The notes: generated from the sequence alone by a model not told the origin. 64,000 bases of DNA from Vibrio caribbeanicus ATCC BAA-2122 (GCF_000165125.1 NZ_AEIU01000111.1:1-64000), one strand, 5' to 3'. Positions 49,488 to 57,936 are shown, numbered from the stretch's first letter. A program made the numbers and translations.

Positions 49488-50729
49488 ATGGCAAAAACAA
49501 CCACTCGTTTATCCGACAAAGAGATCAAATCTGCAAAGCCAAGCGACAAAGAATACAACCTTTTCGATGGTGACGGGCTGCGTCTCAGAGTGAAGCCTAA
49601 CGGCTCTAAACTATGGATAATGAATTACTGTCGCCCCGTTTCTCGCAAACGAGCCAACCTGAGTCTTGGTAAATACCCAGATTTATCTCTATCCAATGCA
49701 CGAAAAGCTGCATTAGAGGCCAAGGAGTTACTTGCACAGGGTATTGACCCACAAGAAGAACGTAAGCGCCAGCAGAAAGAACATCAAGCTGTCCACCAGC
49801 ATACTTTTATCAACGTGGCTAAAGAGTGGTTCGACATAAAAAAAGATGACGTTACACCCGATTATGCCGTTGATATTTGGCGCTCGCTTGAACGGCATAT
49901 CTTCCCTAGCCTATCCAAAATACCAGTTAAAGACATTACCGCTCCACAAGTGATTGAACTTCTGAGGCCTATCGAAGCGAAAGGCAGCCTAGAAACAGTT
50001 AAGCGATTATCTCAGAGGCTTAATGAGATCATGAACTTTGCAACCAACTGCGGGTTTATTCAGGCAAACCCTCTGACTGGTATACGAGCCGCGTTCAAAA
50101 AGCCTAAGAAAGAAAATATGGCCGCGCTTAAGCCAGCTGAATTACCCGAACTTATGAGAGCCATTGCTAATGCAAACATTAAGCGCACAACGAGGTGCCT
50201 TCTAGAGTTTCAGCTTCACACAATGACACGTCCAAGTGAGGCCTCTGGTGCGAAGTGGGAAGAAATTGATTGGGATGAAAAGATATGGACCATCCCAGCA
50301 GAGCGAATGAAAAAACGCAGAGAACACCGAATTCCGCTTACAGAGCAAACGCTGGAGCTGTTAGCTGTAATGGAGCCGATAAGCGGCCATCGCGAATTTA
50401 TATTTCCTTCAGATCGCGATCCAAAAAAGCCGTGTAATAGCCAAACTGCAAATATGGCACTCAAGCGCATGGGGTTTGCAGGAAGGCTTGTTAGTCATGG
50501 CATGCGCTCTCTAGCGAGTACAACGCTCAATGAGCAAGGTTTTGAAGCTGATTTAATTGAGGCTGCGCTTGCTCACGTTGATGATAACCAGGTTCGCAGC
50601 GCCTATAACCGTACTGATTATTTAAAAAGACGCATTTCCATGATGAGCTGGTGGAGTGAGCATATTGAAGAAGCAAGTAAAGGAAACCTCTCTATTTCAG
50701 GTACACTAGGGTTAAAGGCTGTGCTTTAG
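49488..50729 (+). CDS. Tyrosine recombinase (P4-type island integrase)
   Basis: 413 residues. N-terminal Arm-DNA-binding domain of the DUF4102 type (LSDKEIKSAKPSDKEYNLFDGDGLRLRV), central SAM-like domain (~100-180), C-terminal catalytic domain with Arg in MTRPSEASGAKWEEID, SHGMRSLASTTLNEQG (His/Arg) and Tyr in SAYNRTDYLKRR. Located 165 bp after ssrA in the direction away from it, as in islands integrated at ssrA. Expected to catalyse integration and excision at the repeats listed. Confidence 0.93.
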   Translation: MAKTTTRLSDKEIKSAKPSDKEYNLFDGDGLRLRVKPNGSKLWIMNYCRPVSRKRANLSLGKYPDLSLSNARKAALEAKELLAQGIDPQEERKRQQKEHQAVHQHTFINVAKEWFDIKKDDVTPDYAVDIWRSLERHIFPSLSKIPVKDITAPQVIELLRPIEAKGSLETVKRLSQRLNEIMNFATNCGFIQANPLTGIRAAFKKPKKENMAALKPAELPELMRAIANANIKRTTRCLLEFQLHTMTRPSEASGAKWEEIDWDEKIWTIPAERMKKRREHRIPLTEQTLELLAVMEPISGHREFIFPSDRDPKKPCNSQTANMALKRMGFAGRLVSHGMRSLASTTLNEQGFEADLIEAALAHVDDNQVRSAYNRTDYLKRRISMMSWWSEHIEEASKGNLSISGTLGLKAVL

Positions 50730-50738
50730 TAGAAATAA

Positions 50739-50759
50739 GCCACCAGCGATGTTGGTGGC
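50739..50759 (+). terminator. Hairpin after the integrase
   Basis: A 7-bp stem GCCACCA / TGGTGGC, T-rich stretch some bases later. Confidence 0.5.
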
Positions 50760-50898
50760 GGTGCTTTACTCTTTTTTGTGTCTCATTTTTCTGTGTCTAA
50801 TCTCAAAGAGATTTGGAGTATTTTCATATCAGTTTGCCTACTAATTTAGGTATTTTCGGATTACTTTGCTCAAAGAACCATCGTCATATGGGAGTTCA

Positions 50899-51072
50899 TT
50901 AAATTGACTTTTTCAGCTCATCAAATAAGTCTAAATATCTAATTTCAAGGTAATCTAAGCTGTCTACGCCAAAGTTAATACAATTAGGCCCTTGACCATG
51001 TGGCTTAGAGTATAAAAAGACGAATACTCGCTTATCTTTTGACTCTGAAATTTTAGTCAGTCTCTTAGTCAC
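50899..51072 (-). pseudogene. Short coding remnant, ~57 aa
   Basis: From a GTG at 51072 the frame reads MTKRLTKISESKDKRVF on to YLDLFDELKKSI and stop. Composition looks protein-like, and the frame stays open upstream to a TAA at about 51100. There is no good start or ribosome site, so it may be the tail of a gene broken when neighbouring cargo was inserted. Family unknown. Confidence 0.35.
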
Positions 51073-51138
51073 AAGGTTATTAACCGGATAGAATAGTTAC
51101 TTAGATGAAGTTCTTGTAGAATCTTAGCCTCTTAAATT

Positions 51139-52050
51139 CTACGAAAACCTTAATATTTCTTGAATAACATGAGAACTATATTTATCACACAACCTATTTA
51201 TGTAAGATGGCTCTACCGACTTCACGAATGATAAGTAACCAGATAAGTATGACTTTTCCTCTATACTTAAATTCTTCCAGTTGTAAACTTGACCTCTAAT
51301 GAATCTTTTTTTATCTCTACCGATAGATAATTTTTTATCAACAGTTATTACAACACCTGTAACGCTCATTCTATTTTTTTTAGATGAATGCCTGGTTTTT
51401 TTATTATTAATCGTTAACTTAGGGTAATCTAATTTTTTTATTATACTGGAAACTTCTTTCTGAATTATTTTAAGGATATTCTTATTAGTAGTTGAAAAAA
51501 ACATATCATCAGCATATCTTGTATACTTAACACCATAAGAATCTGATAACCTGCTTATTTTCTCATCAAGATTATAACAAATTGAATTAGAGAGTGAAGG
51601 TGAAGTTACAGATCCAATAGTAATGGTATTTTTTCGACAAATAATATCAATCATTAGATTGAAGTCGCCCTCATTAAAAATAGGGAATACTTTAGACACA
51701 TATTCATTACAGTACTTTTCAATATCAGAACGCGTAATAGATTCGAAAAAGTCTTTTAGATCAATTCTTAATAGATATTTACTGTTTCTGTGAATATTAG
51801 CATGTTCTTTTAATCCTCTACCTTTTCGATATGCATAACATGCATCATGAACTGGTAATTTATCTAAAACTCCATCATATACTACCTTTTGTAGAGCACG
51901 TATTGCCATCGAAGGTTGGTATATTAGCCTCTCGCTTCCATCTTTTTTGGGTATGGTGAACCTAGCATATAAGGTACTAGCTTTGTTAGCTATATCCAAA
52001 ACTTGATCTTTTTCAATAAGAGTGTTCTTACTAATTAGTTCTAATAACAT
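51139..52050 (-). CDS. Retron reverse transcriptase (St85/Ec86-like, type II-A)
   Basis: 303 residues. RT motifs in order: RLIYQPSMAIRALQK (domain 1), HANIHRNSKYLLRIDLKDFF (the NAxxH-type retron region then domain 3), GSVTSPSLSNSICYNLD, the catalytic YTRYADDMFFS with YADD near residue 190, and the retron VTG motif in MSVTGVVITVDKKLSIGR. It would reverse transcribe part of the msr-msd RNA, primed from an internal G. Its ATG overlaps the effector stop (TAATG), so the order RNA-effector-RT of Eco1/Ec86-type retrons is complete. Confidence 0.93.
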   Translation of the reverse strand: MLLELISKNTLIEKDQVLDIANKASTLYARFTIPKKDGSERLIYQPSMAIRALQKVVYDGVLDKLPVHDACYAYRKGRGLKEHANIHRNSKYLLRIDLKDFFESITRSDIEKYCNEYVSKVFPIFNEGDFNLMIDIICRKNTITIGSVTSPSLSNSICYNLDEKISRLSDSYGVKYTRYADDMFFSTTNKNILKIIQKEVSSIIKKLDYPKLTINNKKTRHSSKKNRMSVTGVVITVDKKLSIGRDKKRFIRGQVYNWKNLSIEEKSYLSGYLSFVKSVEPSYINRLCDKYSSHVIQEILRFS

Positions 52051-53051
52051 TAGCTAGTTACCTTACTAATTGCTTCTTTAAACTCATCAATATATAAAAG
52101 CTTAGATAAACAGGTAAGTCTTAGACGTCGGCTGACACTTAACAAGTTTGTAGTTGTTTCATTTCTGTACAGTCGCTCATAATTAATACAGGTGTATAAT
52201 TTCGTTTTTCTGAAATCAAAAGACTCTATTATTTTTAGTGCGACACAAAGAGATATAATGAACTTTACTTCAGATTCATTTCCTTTGATTTTGAATGATT
52301 GCCTGCATATGTCATATATGTTTTTTTCATCAATTGGACCGATGCTTGTAATGATTATTATTACAACAAATAGAAGTTCTTTTCGAGAGAAGTTTTTATC
52401 GCCAAATTTATCATCATTATCCTTCTTTAGTGACTTAAACCCATTACTTAGGTTACTCATCATTAAAGGCATAGTGGTTAAAATGGTATCAAAGTCAGCA
52501 TATATTGTGGGCTTATAGAGAGAGTCATTGTTTATCCAGCTAATGGGACCAGTATTTATAAAAGACAGATCATCTTCAAAATTTTTATCGAGAATAGGTA
52601 AAAGTTTTGAACGTAATCGGCTACTTATAGAGAAAGCTCCAAGCTCTGCTACAGTTCCATATGACTCAACCAGTATGATAACGGCGTCAGAAAAGTCAGC
52701 TAACCATTCCTCGAGTCTTAGAGCATTTATAGAACCATCTTTGTTTTGAGATTGGTTGGATGAAATAATTTCCCATGCGTTTTCAGCTCGAAAGGTCATT
52801 AGATCTGGTGCATGTTTGTCTAGATAGGACTCTATGATTCCTCGATTATCACAATACTTTGGGTCACCACCACAAATGAATAGGATTCTTGGCAGCTTTG
52901 CTCCTCCGAAGAGTGAGCGTTTATAGTCACTTGGGTATCTACCTTGGTGTGATTTGAATCGCTCGATGAGTACTTTTTTTGCAGAATGGAATTTTGGATG
53001 GTCAAACCAAGTAGACTGACGGATTTTTAGCGACATAGTTAACGCCAACAT
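52050..53051 (-). CDS. Retron effector: nucleoside deoxyribosyltransferase-like protein with winged helix (St85 family)
   Basis: 333 residues from the ATG at 53051 (other starts: TTG 53063, ATG 53036; none has a strong ribosome site). The N-terminal half has the N-glycosidase / deoxyribosyltransferase fold: RILFICGGDPKYCDNRG, AVIILVESYGTVAELGAFS (Glu in the active-site loop) and SFINTGPISWIN, which line up with the Eco1 effector. The C-terminal half (from ~210) is helical, with a winged-helix-like domain. In Eco1 the effector forms a filament with RT and msDNA and becomes toxic on phage attack; the same role is inferred here. Confidence 0.88.
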   Translation of the reverse strand: MLALTMSLKIRQSTWFDHPKFHSAKKVLIERFKSHQGRYPSDYKRSLFGGAKLPRILFICGGDPKYCDNRGIIESYLDKHAPDLMTFRAENAWEIISSNQSQNKDGSINALRLEEWLADFSDAVIILVESYGTVAELGAFSISSRLRSKLLPILDKNFEDDLSFINTGPISWINNDSLYKPTIYADFDTILTTMPLMMSNLSNGFKSLKKDNDDKFGDKNFSRKELLFVVIIIITSIGPIDEKNIYDICRQSFKIKGNESEVKFIISLCVALKIIESFDFRKTKLYTCINYERLYRNETTTNLLSVSRRLRLTCLSKLLYIDEFKEAISKVTS

Positions 53052-53071
53052 TTGAATAAGCAAAAGAAATT

Positions 53072-53290
53072 AGCCCTTACTCAACCAGTTTGAAGGCTAA
53101 AATATGTGAAGTTGCGAAGCAACTGAGCATATTTTAGAATTTGAACTGACTTCGAAAAATTCAAATTTTCGAAGTGAGGAGATCACTGAGAAAATTTGAA
53201 CTTTTCGAAGTTCAAAATACCTCAGGAGTGCTACAGAAAGGCAGTACGCCTTTCTTGAAAGTAAGAGTTTACTTTCATAACTAAGGGCTT
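53072..53290 (-). ncRNA. Retron msr-msd RNA
   Basis: Read on the minus strand. a1 TAAGGGCT-complement (53282-53289) pairs with a2 (53072-53079), 8 bp. A candidate priming G at 53281 follows in CCCTTAG. Next come two msr hairpins of 8 bp each (53257-53276, 53235-53255). A long imperfect msd stem follows (arms 53140-53170 and 53190-53216, about 26 bp with a 4-nt bulge and one mismatch). Last is a bulged hairpin (53097-53137, 10+6 bp). A sigma-70 promoter ends 7 bp before it and the effector gene follows directly. Confidence 0.85.
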
Positions 53291-53296
53291 GGATGC

Positions 53297-53324
53297 ATAT
53301 TATCAACCTTATGAGCTTTGTCAA
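53297..53324 (-). promoter_or_regulatory. Promoter of the retron operon
   Basis: Minus strand TTGACA (53319-53324), 16 nt, TAATAT (53297-53302): near-perfect sigma-70 promoter. The predicted start falls on the first bases of the msr. Confidence 0.85.
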
Positions 53325-53838
53325 CATCATTGCTATTCTGCAAAGCAAATAACCTCTTGCCATTCATCACAAAAAGCTTACATTAGTTACAGGATCTAGG
53401 CATTTGATCATTCAGTTCATCTTTAGTTGCACATTTAGAGCAACATATAAAATTTAGAACCGTATCCTCAAAATTACTTCAATAGAGATCTTAAATTATC
53501 TGATAAGTTCATATTTGTTGTTGAACTAGCTAAGTCTTCTAGCTCTGTAACTTGTCTAGTCTTGTATACCAACGCATTTATGAGAAATGATTCAGGACAC
53601 ACCAAAAGAACAATTAGGGTATAAATATAGGATTAGAGTTTTTGCGCTGAACAATAATGGAGCATTTCGGTATCACACACCGCCTTAGTACACCTCTGGC
53701 CAAAAGCGTTATAGCCACATCTATAAATTAAAAATTTATCAATAACTTTAGGTGTCACAAATCTCAAATTCTTCGAGCTAGCGCATTCAAAAACTAACGC
53801 TAGCTTGAAGCGAAAAAAGTAACAACCTAAACCGTTAA
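53325..53838. other. Gene-free stretch with a possible Cys-rich remnant
   Basis: No intact gene. On the minus strand, frames at about 53395-53511 read MNLSDNLRSLLK then stop, and in the next frame FEDTVLNFICCSKCATKDELN ending RSCN. This suggests a short zinc-ribbon-like gene broken by a frameshift. The remaining ~300 bp show nothing I can name. Confidence 0.3.
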
Positions 53839-54252
53839 TTAATCACACGTCTCGGGAGAGCGAACATAGGTCCTACTTGAGTATTTCAAAGCCACTTCCC
53901 TGTCTACCGAGCATTCTATATAGTCATTATCTCTTATTTCTTCTCTAAGTGAAGAGTCAAAGTAGTGTCCTATTGCAGCAAAGATCAATGCTCCAAGTAA
54001 CATTAACCTGAGTGTTAGCTTTGGTAGTTGCACATTTAAAAATATATTGAGCAGAGCCATAGGTATGCAAGGTAGAAAGAAACCAAGCAACACAAATGAA
54101 GATGTATTATTAAAATATCCCGATACCTTAATTATGGGCTCAATACCTACGCTTTTTACTAAGTTGCTGAAATCATAAACACCAAAAGCACACCAGAGCG
54201 TTATGGCAATAAAAAATAACAAAGCCAAAATTTTCTTGAGTAGATCTTTCAT
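53839..54252 (-). CDS. Small polytopic membrane protein, putative immunity protein
   Basis: 137 residues from the ATG at 54252 (TTG 54261 overlaps the previous gene and has a better-spaced GGAAG). Three or four hydrophobic segments (ILALLFFIAITLWCAF; SSFVLLGFFLPCIPMALLNIFL; LMLLGALIFAAIGHY) and a polar C-terminal tail with two Cys. It directly follows, and is coupled to, a gene whose product ends in a hydrophobic hairpin. Size and layout fit immunity proteins of membrane-active toxins, but no family was recognised. Confidence 0.6.
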   Translation of the reverse strand: MKDLLKKILALLFFIAITLWCAFGVYDFSNLVKSVGIEPIIKVSGYFNNTSSFVLLGFFLPCIPMALLNIFLNVQLPKLTLRLMLLGALIFAAIGHYFDSSLREEIRDNDYIECSVDREVALKYSSRTYVRSPETCD

Positions 54253-54253
54253 A

Positions 54254-55216
54254 TTAATCAATTAAATCTTCCACCACTTTTTTCATTGGTTCGGTAAACT
54301 CATATTTATTATCTAAGTCGGAAATATACCCACCAATCTTAAATGCAGAATAAGCAAACAAGCCCAAACCAACAGCGGCAGGCAAGGAGAAACCAAAGAG
54401 TAACACTACTGCTGCTCGGGATGCCAGAAGCAATCCTTGAGCGGCAACACCCGCAACAACACCTTTAGTCACATCAGAGGAAAGCTGCCCTACCACTTCA
54501 CCTAGCGTTTTTTCATCATGCAGCATGTAGTCGACCGCGTTAACCGCACCACTAAACACAATCTCTATATAAATGTTCCCTTTCAAGAAGCTAACATTGC
54601 CTTTAACTGTATTCAGGGCGTGACCAATTTTAAGCATTTGAGGTGTAGCTTCTTGCCAACGTATACCTAAATCTAAATATCGAGGCTTGTAGTTCTTAAT
54701 CTCGATATTCATTACACCATTGATATTCACTGCCTTAGCAGTCACTCCCCATCCTCCAAGATCTTTGGCGACTTCATAAGCGCCTTTTAGACCCATACCA
54801 ATGCCGGTGTAATCTTTGCCTGAAGACAGCTCTCCATGTGTATCTTTAATAAGCAGATCTAAATATTCATTTGCTTCTTCAATAGTCAATATTGCGATAC
54901 TTATATTCTCTTGTTGAGACGTATCCCATTGGTATTGCTTAGCTAATCTACTTAATTCTTCATTCGACTCTTTCTCTGTTAGGCCATAAGTAAGATCATA
55001 AGCTCTTTGATCTATTGCTAATTTTCCTTTATCCGAGACATGAGCTTGCTCGATTTTACGTTGAGCCAGAACGCGCTTTCTATTTTCAGCCCAGCGTTTT
55101 TCGTCAGACGCATTGTAAGTCAATTCTGCCCTGCGCTCTTTTTGGTGGCGGGCCGCTCTCTCTTTTGTGGTTTCTTGCCTTGCACCCGGGACTACGGGCA
55201 GTGATTCGTAACGCAT
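54254..55216 (-). CDS. Putative membrane-active toxin, 320 aa
   Basis: No signal peptide. Residues 1-75 are highly charged (KERAARHQKERRAEL), followed by a mixed region to about 250 (GIGMGLKGAYEVAKDLGG, then NYKPRYLDLGIRW). Near the C-terminus there is a ~45-residue hydrophobic, Gly/Ala-rich hairpin (VVAGVAAQGLLLASRAAVV, then LFGFSLPAAVGLGLFAYSAF), as in pore-forming colicins and some T6SS membrane-disrupting effectors. Followed by the coupled small membrane gene. ATG behind GAGCGGAA; TATAAT about 35 bp upstream. Function is inferred from layout only. Confidence 0.5.
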   Translation of the reverse strand: MRYESLPVVPGARQETTKERAARHQKERRAELTYNASDEKRWAENRKRVLAQRKIEQAHVSDKGKLAIDQRAYDLTYGLTEKESNEELSRLAKQYQWDTSQQENISIAILTIEEANEYLDLLIKDTHGELSSGKDYTGIGMGLKGAYEVAKDLGGWGVTAKAVNINGVMNIEIKNYKPRYLDLGIRWQEATPQMLKIGHALNTVKGNVSFLKGNIYIEIVFSGAVNAVDYMLHDEKTLGEVVGQLSSDVTKGVVAGVAAQGLLLASRAAVVLLFGFSLPAAVGLGLFAYSAFKIGGYISDLDNKYEFTEPMKKVVEDLID

Positions 55217-55278
55217 GAAATTCCGCTCAATACAAAATAAGATATTATACCAACATTTTCAGTTAGTTATCATATATT

Positions 55279-55665
55279 ATGAAGTACTTTGAAGCTTTAA
55301 ATGGGCAAATAGTTAATTTGACTACTCAAACGCTCGAAGTAACATCAGACGATTCAGAAATAAAGCCTGATGCTATAAGAAGAATCAGAACCATACTTGA
55401 AGCGAAAATCTACATGTCAGATCCGAACACATTCTCACCTAATGAGTATTTGGGAACGCTTATCGGAAAAGTGAGAAGTAGAAAAGATAATCAAGATGAT
55501 ATCTTTTATATTGACGATGAGACTTTCGAGGACATCGAAGATTTAAATGAATATACGGGTGCATATCACCACGCTGATGGTGTAAAAACTGTTAGCACCC
55601 CTATTGATATGACAGAGCTAAGAACCAATGTTCAAAAAGCATTAGAATGTGTCACTAGAATGTAA
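55279..55665 (+). CDS. Hypothetical acidic protein, 128 aa
   Basis: Divergent from the putative toxin gene with 62 bp between. Acidic and soluble (DDIFYIDDETFEDIEDLNEY), no recognised motif. The ATG follows a poor ribosome site. It could be a regulator or an accessory protein of the divergent pair; nothing in the sequence decides this. Confidence 0.6.
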   Translation: MKYFEALNGQIVNLTTQTLEVTSDDSEIKPDAIRRIRTILEAKIYMSDPNTFSPNEYLGTLIGKVRSRKDNQDDIFYIDDETFEDIEDLNEYTGAYHHADGVKTVSTPIDMTELRTNVQKALECVTRM

Positions 55666-55744
55666 AACCACGGTAAGGTAAGGATTAGAAACTAGCTTTG
55701 TGGAGTTTAATCCTTATTTTTAGAAATCTATACCTTTACCTCTT

Positions 55745-56068
55745 TTATAAATTTCCCGAACCAATCTCTTTACCACTAACGTCATACTTTACATATGAAA
55801 CCGTAGTTGACTGGGGAGGGTAAATACTCATACTGTCACGTACAACATATTTCGCAATCAATTCTCCACATGAATTTTTTTCATCGTAGCTATAAATATC
55901 AGTATCGCGCCCTTTACGCTGTTCACTTTTACTACTCGTTCTCACGAGTTCGTGCTCTTGAGGTATACCTAGTTTTTCTTTATACATAACCCACTCCAAT
56001 AAAAAGCATAACAACTTTATCGACGGAATTTTTCCGTACTTACCTTCAACCCATGTTGCACTAATCAT
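55745..56068 (-). CDS. Hypothetical protein, 107 aa
   Basis: From the ATG at 56068 (a TTG at 56080 extends it by four residues; a later ATG at 55987 would give 80 aa). A hydrophobic stretch near residues 15-27 (KLLCFLLEWVMY) is followed by a polar region (KSEQRKGRDTDIYSYDEKN). No family recognised. Between the 128-aa gene and the second recombinase. Confidence 0.45.
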   Translation of the reverse strand: MISATWVEGKYGKIPSIKLLCFLLEWVMYKEKLGIPQEHELVRTSSKSEQRKGRDTDIYSYDEKNSCGELIAKYVVRDSMSIYPPQSTTVSYVKYDVSGKEIGSGNL

Positions 56069-56167
56069 TATGAAACTCAATCAGTATTAACCACAGGTGC
56101 GACCCTCTACAAAGAAAAGCCGGCATAAGCGAAAGAAACCTACACCAGCTCATTTAATAACGGTCAG

Positions 56168-57265
56168 TTAAATGCCTTTTTTCCTAGCATCAGCTAACAT
56201 TCTTTGAAAAAGAGCTGCATCATCCTCACTAATTGCTGGGGCTGGCTCTGCTAATTTTTTGAGTATCTCAGCTTGCTTGTAATCAGGCACATAACCATAG
56301 CTGTAAAAACTAGTCTGCATACTCTCATGCCCTAAATTTTGGCTCCATGCTTTGAACTCTTCAGGCGTTTGGCAAAGCCTTTCACCTAATCGCACCAACG
56401 TATTTCGGAAACTATGAGGGTTAAAGTAAGGCAAACCCGCAGCTTCAAAAGCCTTTGCAAAAGATTTGCGGATTGGGCTCGCATTGCTCCAGTGCTCTTC
56501 AAGTAAACCAATAGCCTCAAACTGCTGATTGCGGTTGTGTGCCAACTTAGTCTTGGGAAACAATGGTGAGCTTTGCGTAAAACCAAGCTCTTGAACCAAA
56601 TAATCAATCCATTCGCTAAAAATCTTTAATGGCAATTCTCCGACAGGAAAAAAGTATGTTGTGAATGTTTTACTGAACTTTGTATTAACATCTCTTGCGT
56701 CCTGATAAAAGCTCTGTTCAACAAGGTCAATGTGCTTTATCTTTGCCGAGGCGACCGCCCCGTCTCTTGCTCCTGTTAAGATAACGAATGCCATTAAAGC
56801 TCTATCACGCATTTCAATAGGCGTCGAGTAAGGCATGAGTTCCAAGGTTCGGTTGATCTGTTCTATCGTGGCTACGTTTCTCCTGCGCTTTGCGTTGGCG
56901 ATACGCGTGTCTTTTTCTGATAAGTTAAAATATTCAATATCACTGTAGTTAATTTTTGCTCTGTATCCTTTTTGCGTAACCAAATATTGGAAGAACATTT
57001 TTAAGTGGCGAATGGCTGTCAACACAGTTGCCTTGCTTAATACTTCACCTGTTACAATAGACTTTTTGCTGAGAAGGTGTTTTTTGAACCCAATTGCATG
57101 TTTCGCCCTAAACTTCTTAAAATCTATATAACCCGTATATTCCTCAAAGCGATTAACTGACTTCAAAGTACCATCAATAGTTAAGTCATCTAAGCGCTTG
57201 GCCTCCTTTAGATACTTGGTAAACTCATAGATAATTCGTGCATTATTGGTACTGTTACTTTTCAT
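56168..57265 (-). CDS. Second tyrosine recombinase
   Basis: 365 residues from the ATG at 57265 (GGAG upstream). N-terminal SAM-like domain (YLKEAKRLDDLTIDGTLKS), catalytic domain with Arg in ILTGARDGAVASAKIKHID, HSFRNTLVRLGERL (His-x-x-Arg) and Tyr in SFYSYGYVPDY after NLGHES. No Arm-binding domain like the first integrase. Overlaps the upstream HTH gene by 11 nt. Likely the recombinase of a separate or older element inside the island. Confidence 0.87.
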   Translation of the reverse strand: MKSNSTNNARIIYEFTKYLKEAKRLDDLTIDGTLKSVNRFEEYTGYIDFKKFRAKHAIGFKKHLLSKKSIVTGEVLSKATVLTAIRHLKMFFQYLVTQKGYRAKINYSDIEYFNLSEKDTRIANAKRRRNVATIEQINRTLELMPYSTPIEMRDRALMAFVILTGARDGAVASAKIKHIDLVEQSFYQDARDVNTKFSKTFTTYFFPVGELPLKIFSEWIDYLVQELGFTQSSPLFPKTKLAHNRNQQFEAIGLLEEHWSNASPIRKSFAKAFEAAGLPYFNPHSFRNTLVRLGERLCQTPEEFKAWSQNLGHESMQTSFYSYGYVPDYKQAEILKKLAEPAPAISEDDAALFQRMLADARKKGI

Positions 57266-57743
57266 CACTAAAAACTCCATTGAAAGGACAATTTAAGAGG
57301 TTTTGCCCTCTTAGGATTAAGTGTTTTTCCGCTATCGGTAATTTACCCTCGAGTTCAAGCCAAATATCATTCACTTTGCGCCAAGAAACATACTTATTCA
57401 TTCGACATCCACACTCATCACACAAGCCCGTCATGTGGGCCATCCCTGCGGCTTTAGCGATAAAATTCACTGATTCAACATTTGGTTTCACTGCTTGTTT
57501 ACACCGAAAACAGCACATCTCGTGCTCTTTACATTCAAACATCACTGCTTTGCGTTTTTGTTTGAGGTAAACCTTCAAGTCTGCACCATTTATCAGAAGT
57601 GGCCGTTTATCATCCACGACTGGTAAACCAACACGAAGCCAATTACGCACGGTTTTAGGGTGAACGCCGAGCGCTTCACTAACATCAATAACGGTGTAAT
57701 TACGATTACTCTTTATACAATTAGGTGAATTACGTTTAGTCAT
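57255..57743 (-). CDS. HTH and zinc-ribbon DNA-binding protein
   Basis: 162 residues from the ATG at 57743, which overlaps the AlpA stop in ATGACTAA. N-terminal MerR/excisionase-like helix-turn-helix (YTVIDVSEALGVHPKTVRNW), then Cys pairs EHEMCCFRCKQA and GLCDECGCRM that could bind zinc. Coupled at both ends (AlpA before, recombinase after), so probably a partner for recombination or its control. Confidence 0.7.
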   Translation of the reverse strand: MTKRNSPNCIKSNRNYTVIDVSEALGVHPKTVRNWLRVGLPVVDDKRPLLINGADLKVYLKQKRKAVMFECKEHEMCCFRCKQAVKPNVESVNFIAKAAGMAHMTGLCDECGCRMNKYVSWRKVNDIWLELEGKLPIAEKHLILRGQNLLNCPFNGVFSDEK

Positions 57744-57936
57744 TATCAACCGCCTTAGATGCTGAGACACAAGCATCGAGCCATTTTTCAATATCGGCTT
57801 TTAACCATCCAACTGCTCGTTGCCCTAGTGAAATAGATCGGGGGAAAGTTCCTTTAGACATTCGCAAATAGATGGTGCTGCGAGATAGACCAGTCATATC
57901 AATAACTTCAGGTAATCGAATAACTTTGTACGACAT
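57736..57936 (-). CDS. AlpA-family excisionase/regulator
   Basis: 66 residues. MSYKVIRLPEVIDMTGLSRS, then TIYLRMSKGTFPRSISLG and VGWLKADIEKWL are AlpA hallmarks (winged MerR-like HTH). AlpA proteins activate island integrase genes or act in excision. First gene of a three-gene coupled set. Confidence 0.9.
   Translation of the reverse strand: MSYKVIRLPEVIDMTGLSRSTIYLRMSKGTFPRSISLGQRAVGWLKADIEKWLDACVSASKAVDND

Noticed and set aside
53097-53363. 88-aa minus-strand frame over the retron RNA
   Set aside because: The region is a structured RNA with its own promoter; the frame has no ribosome site.
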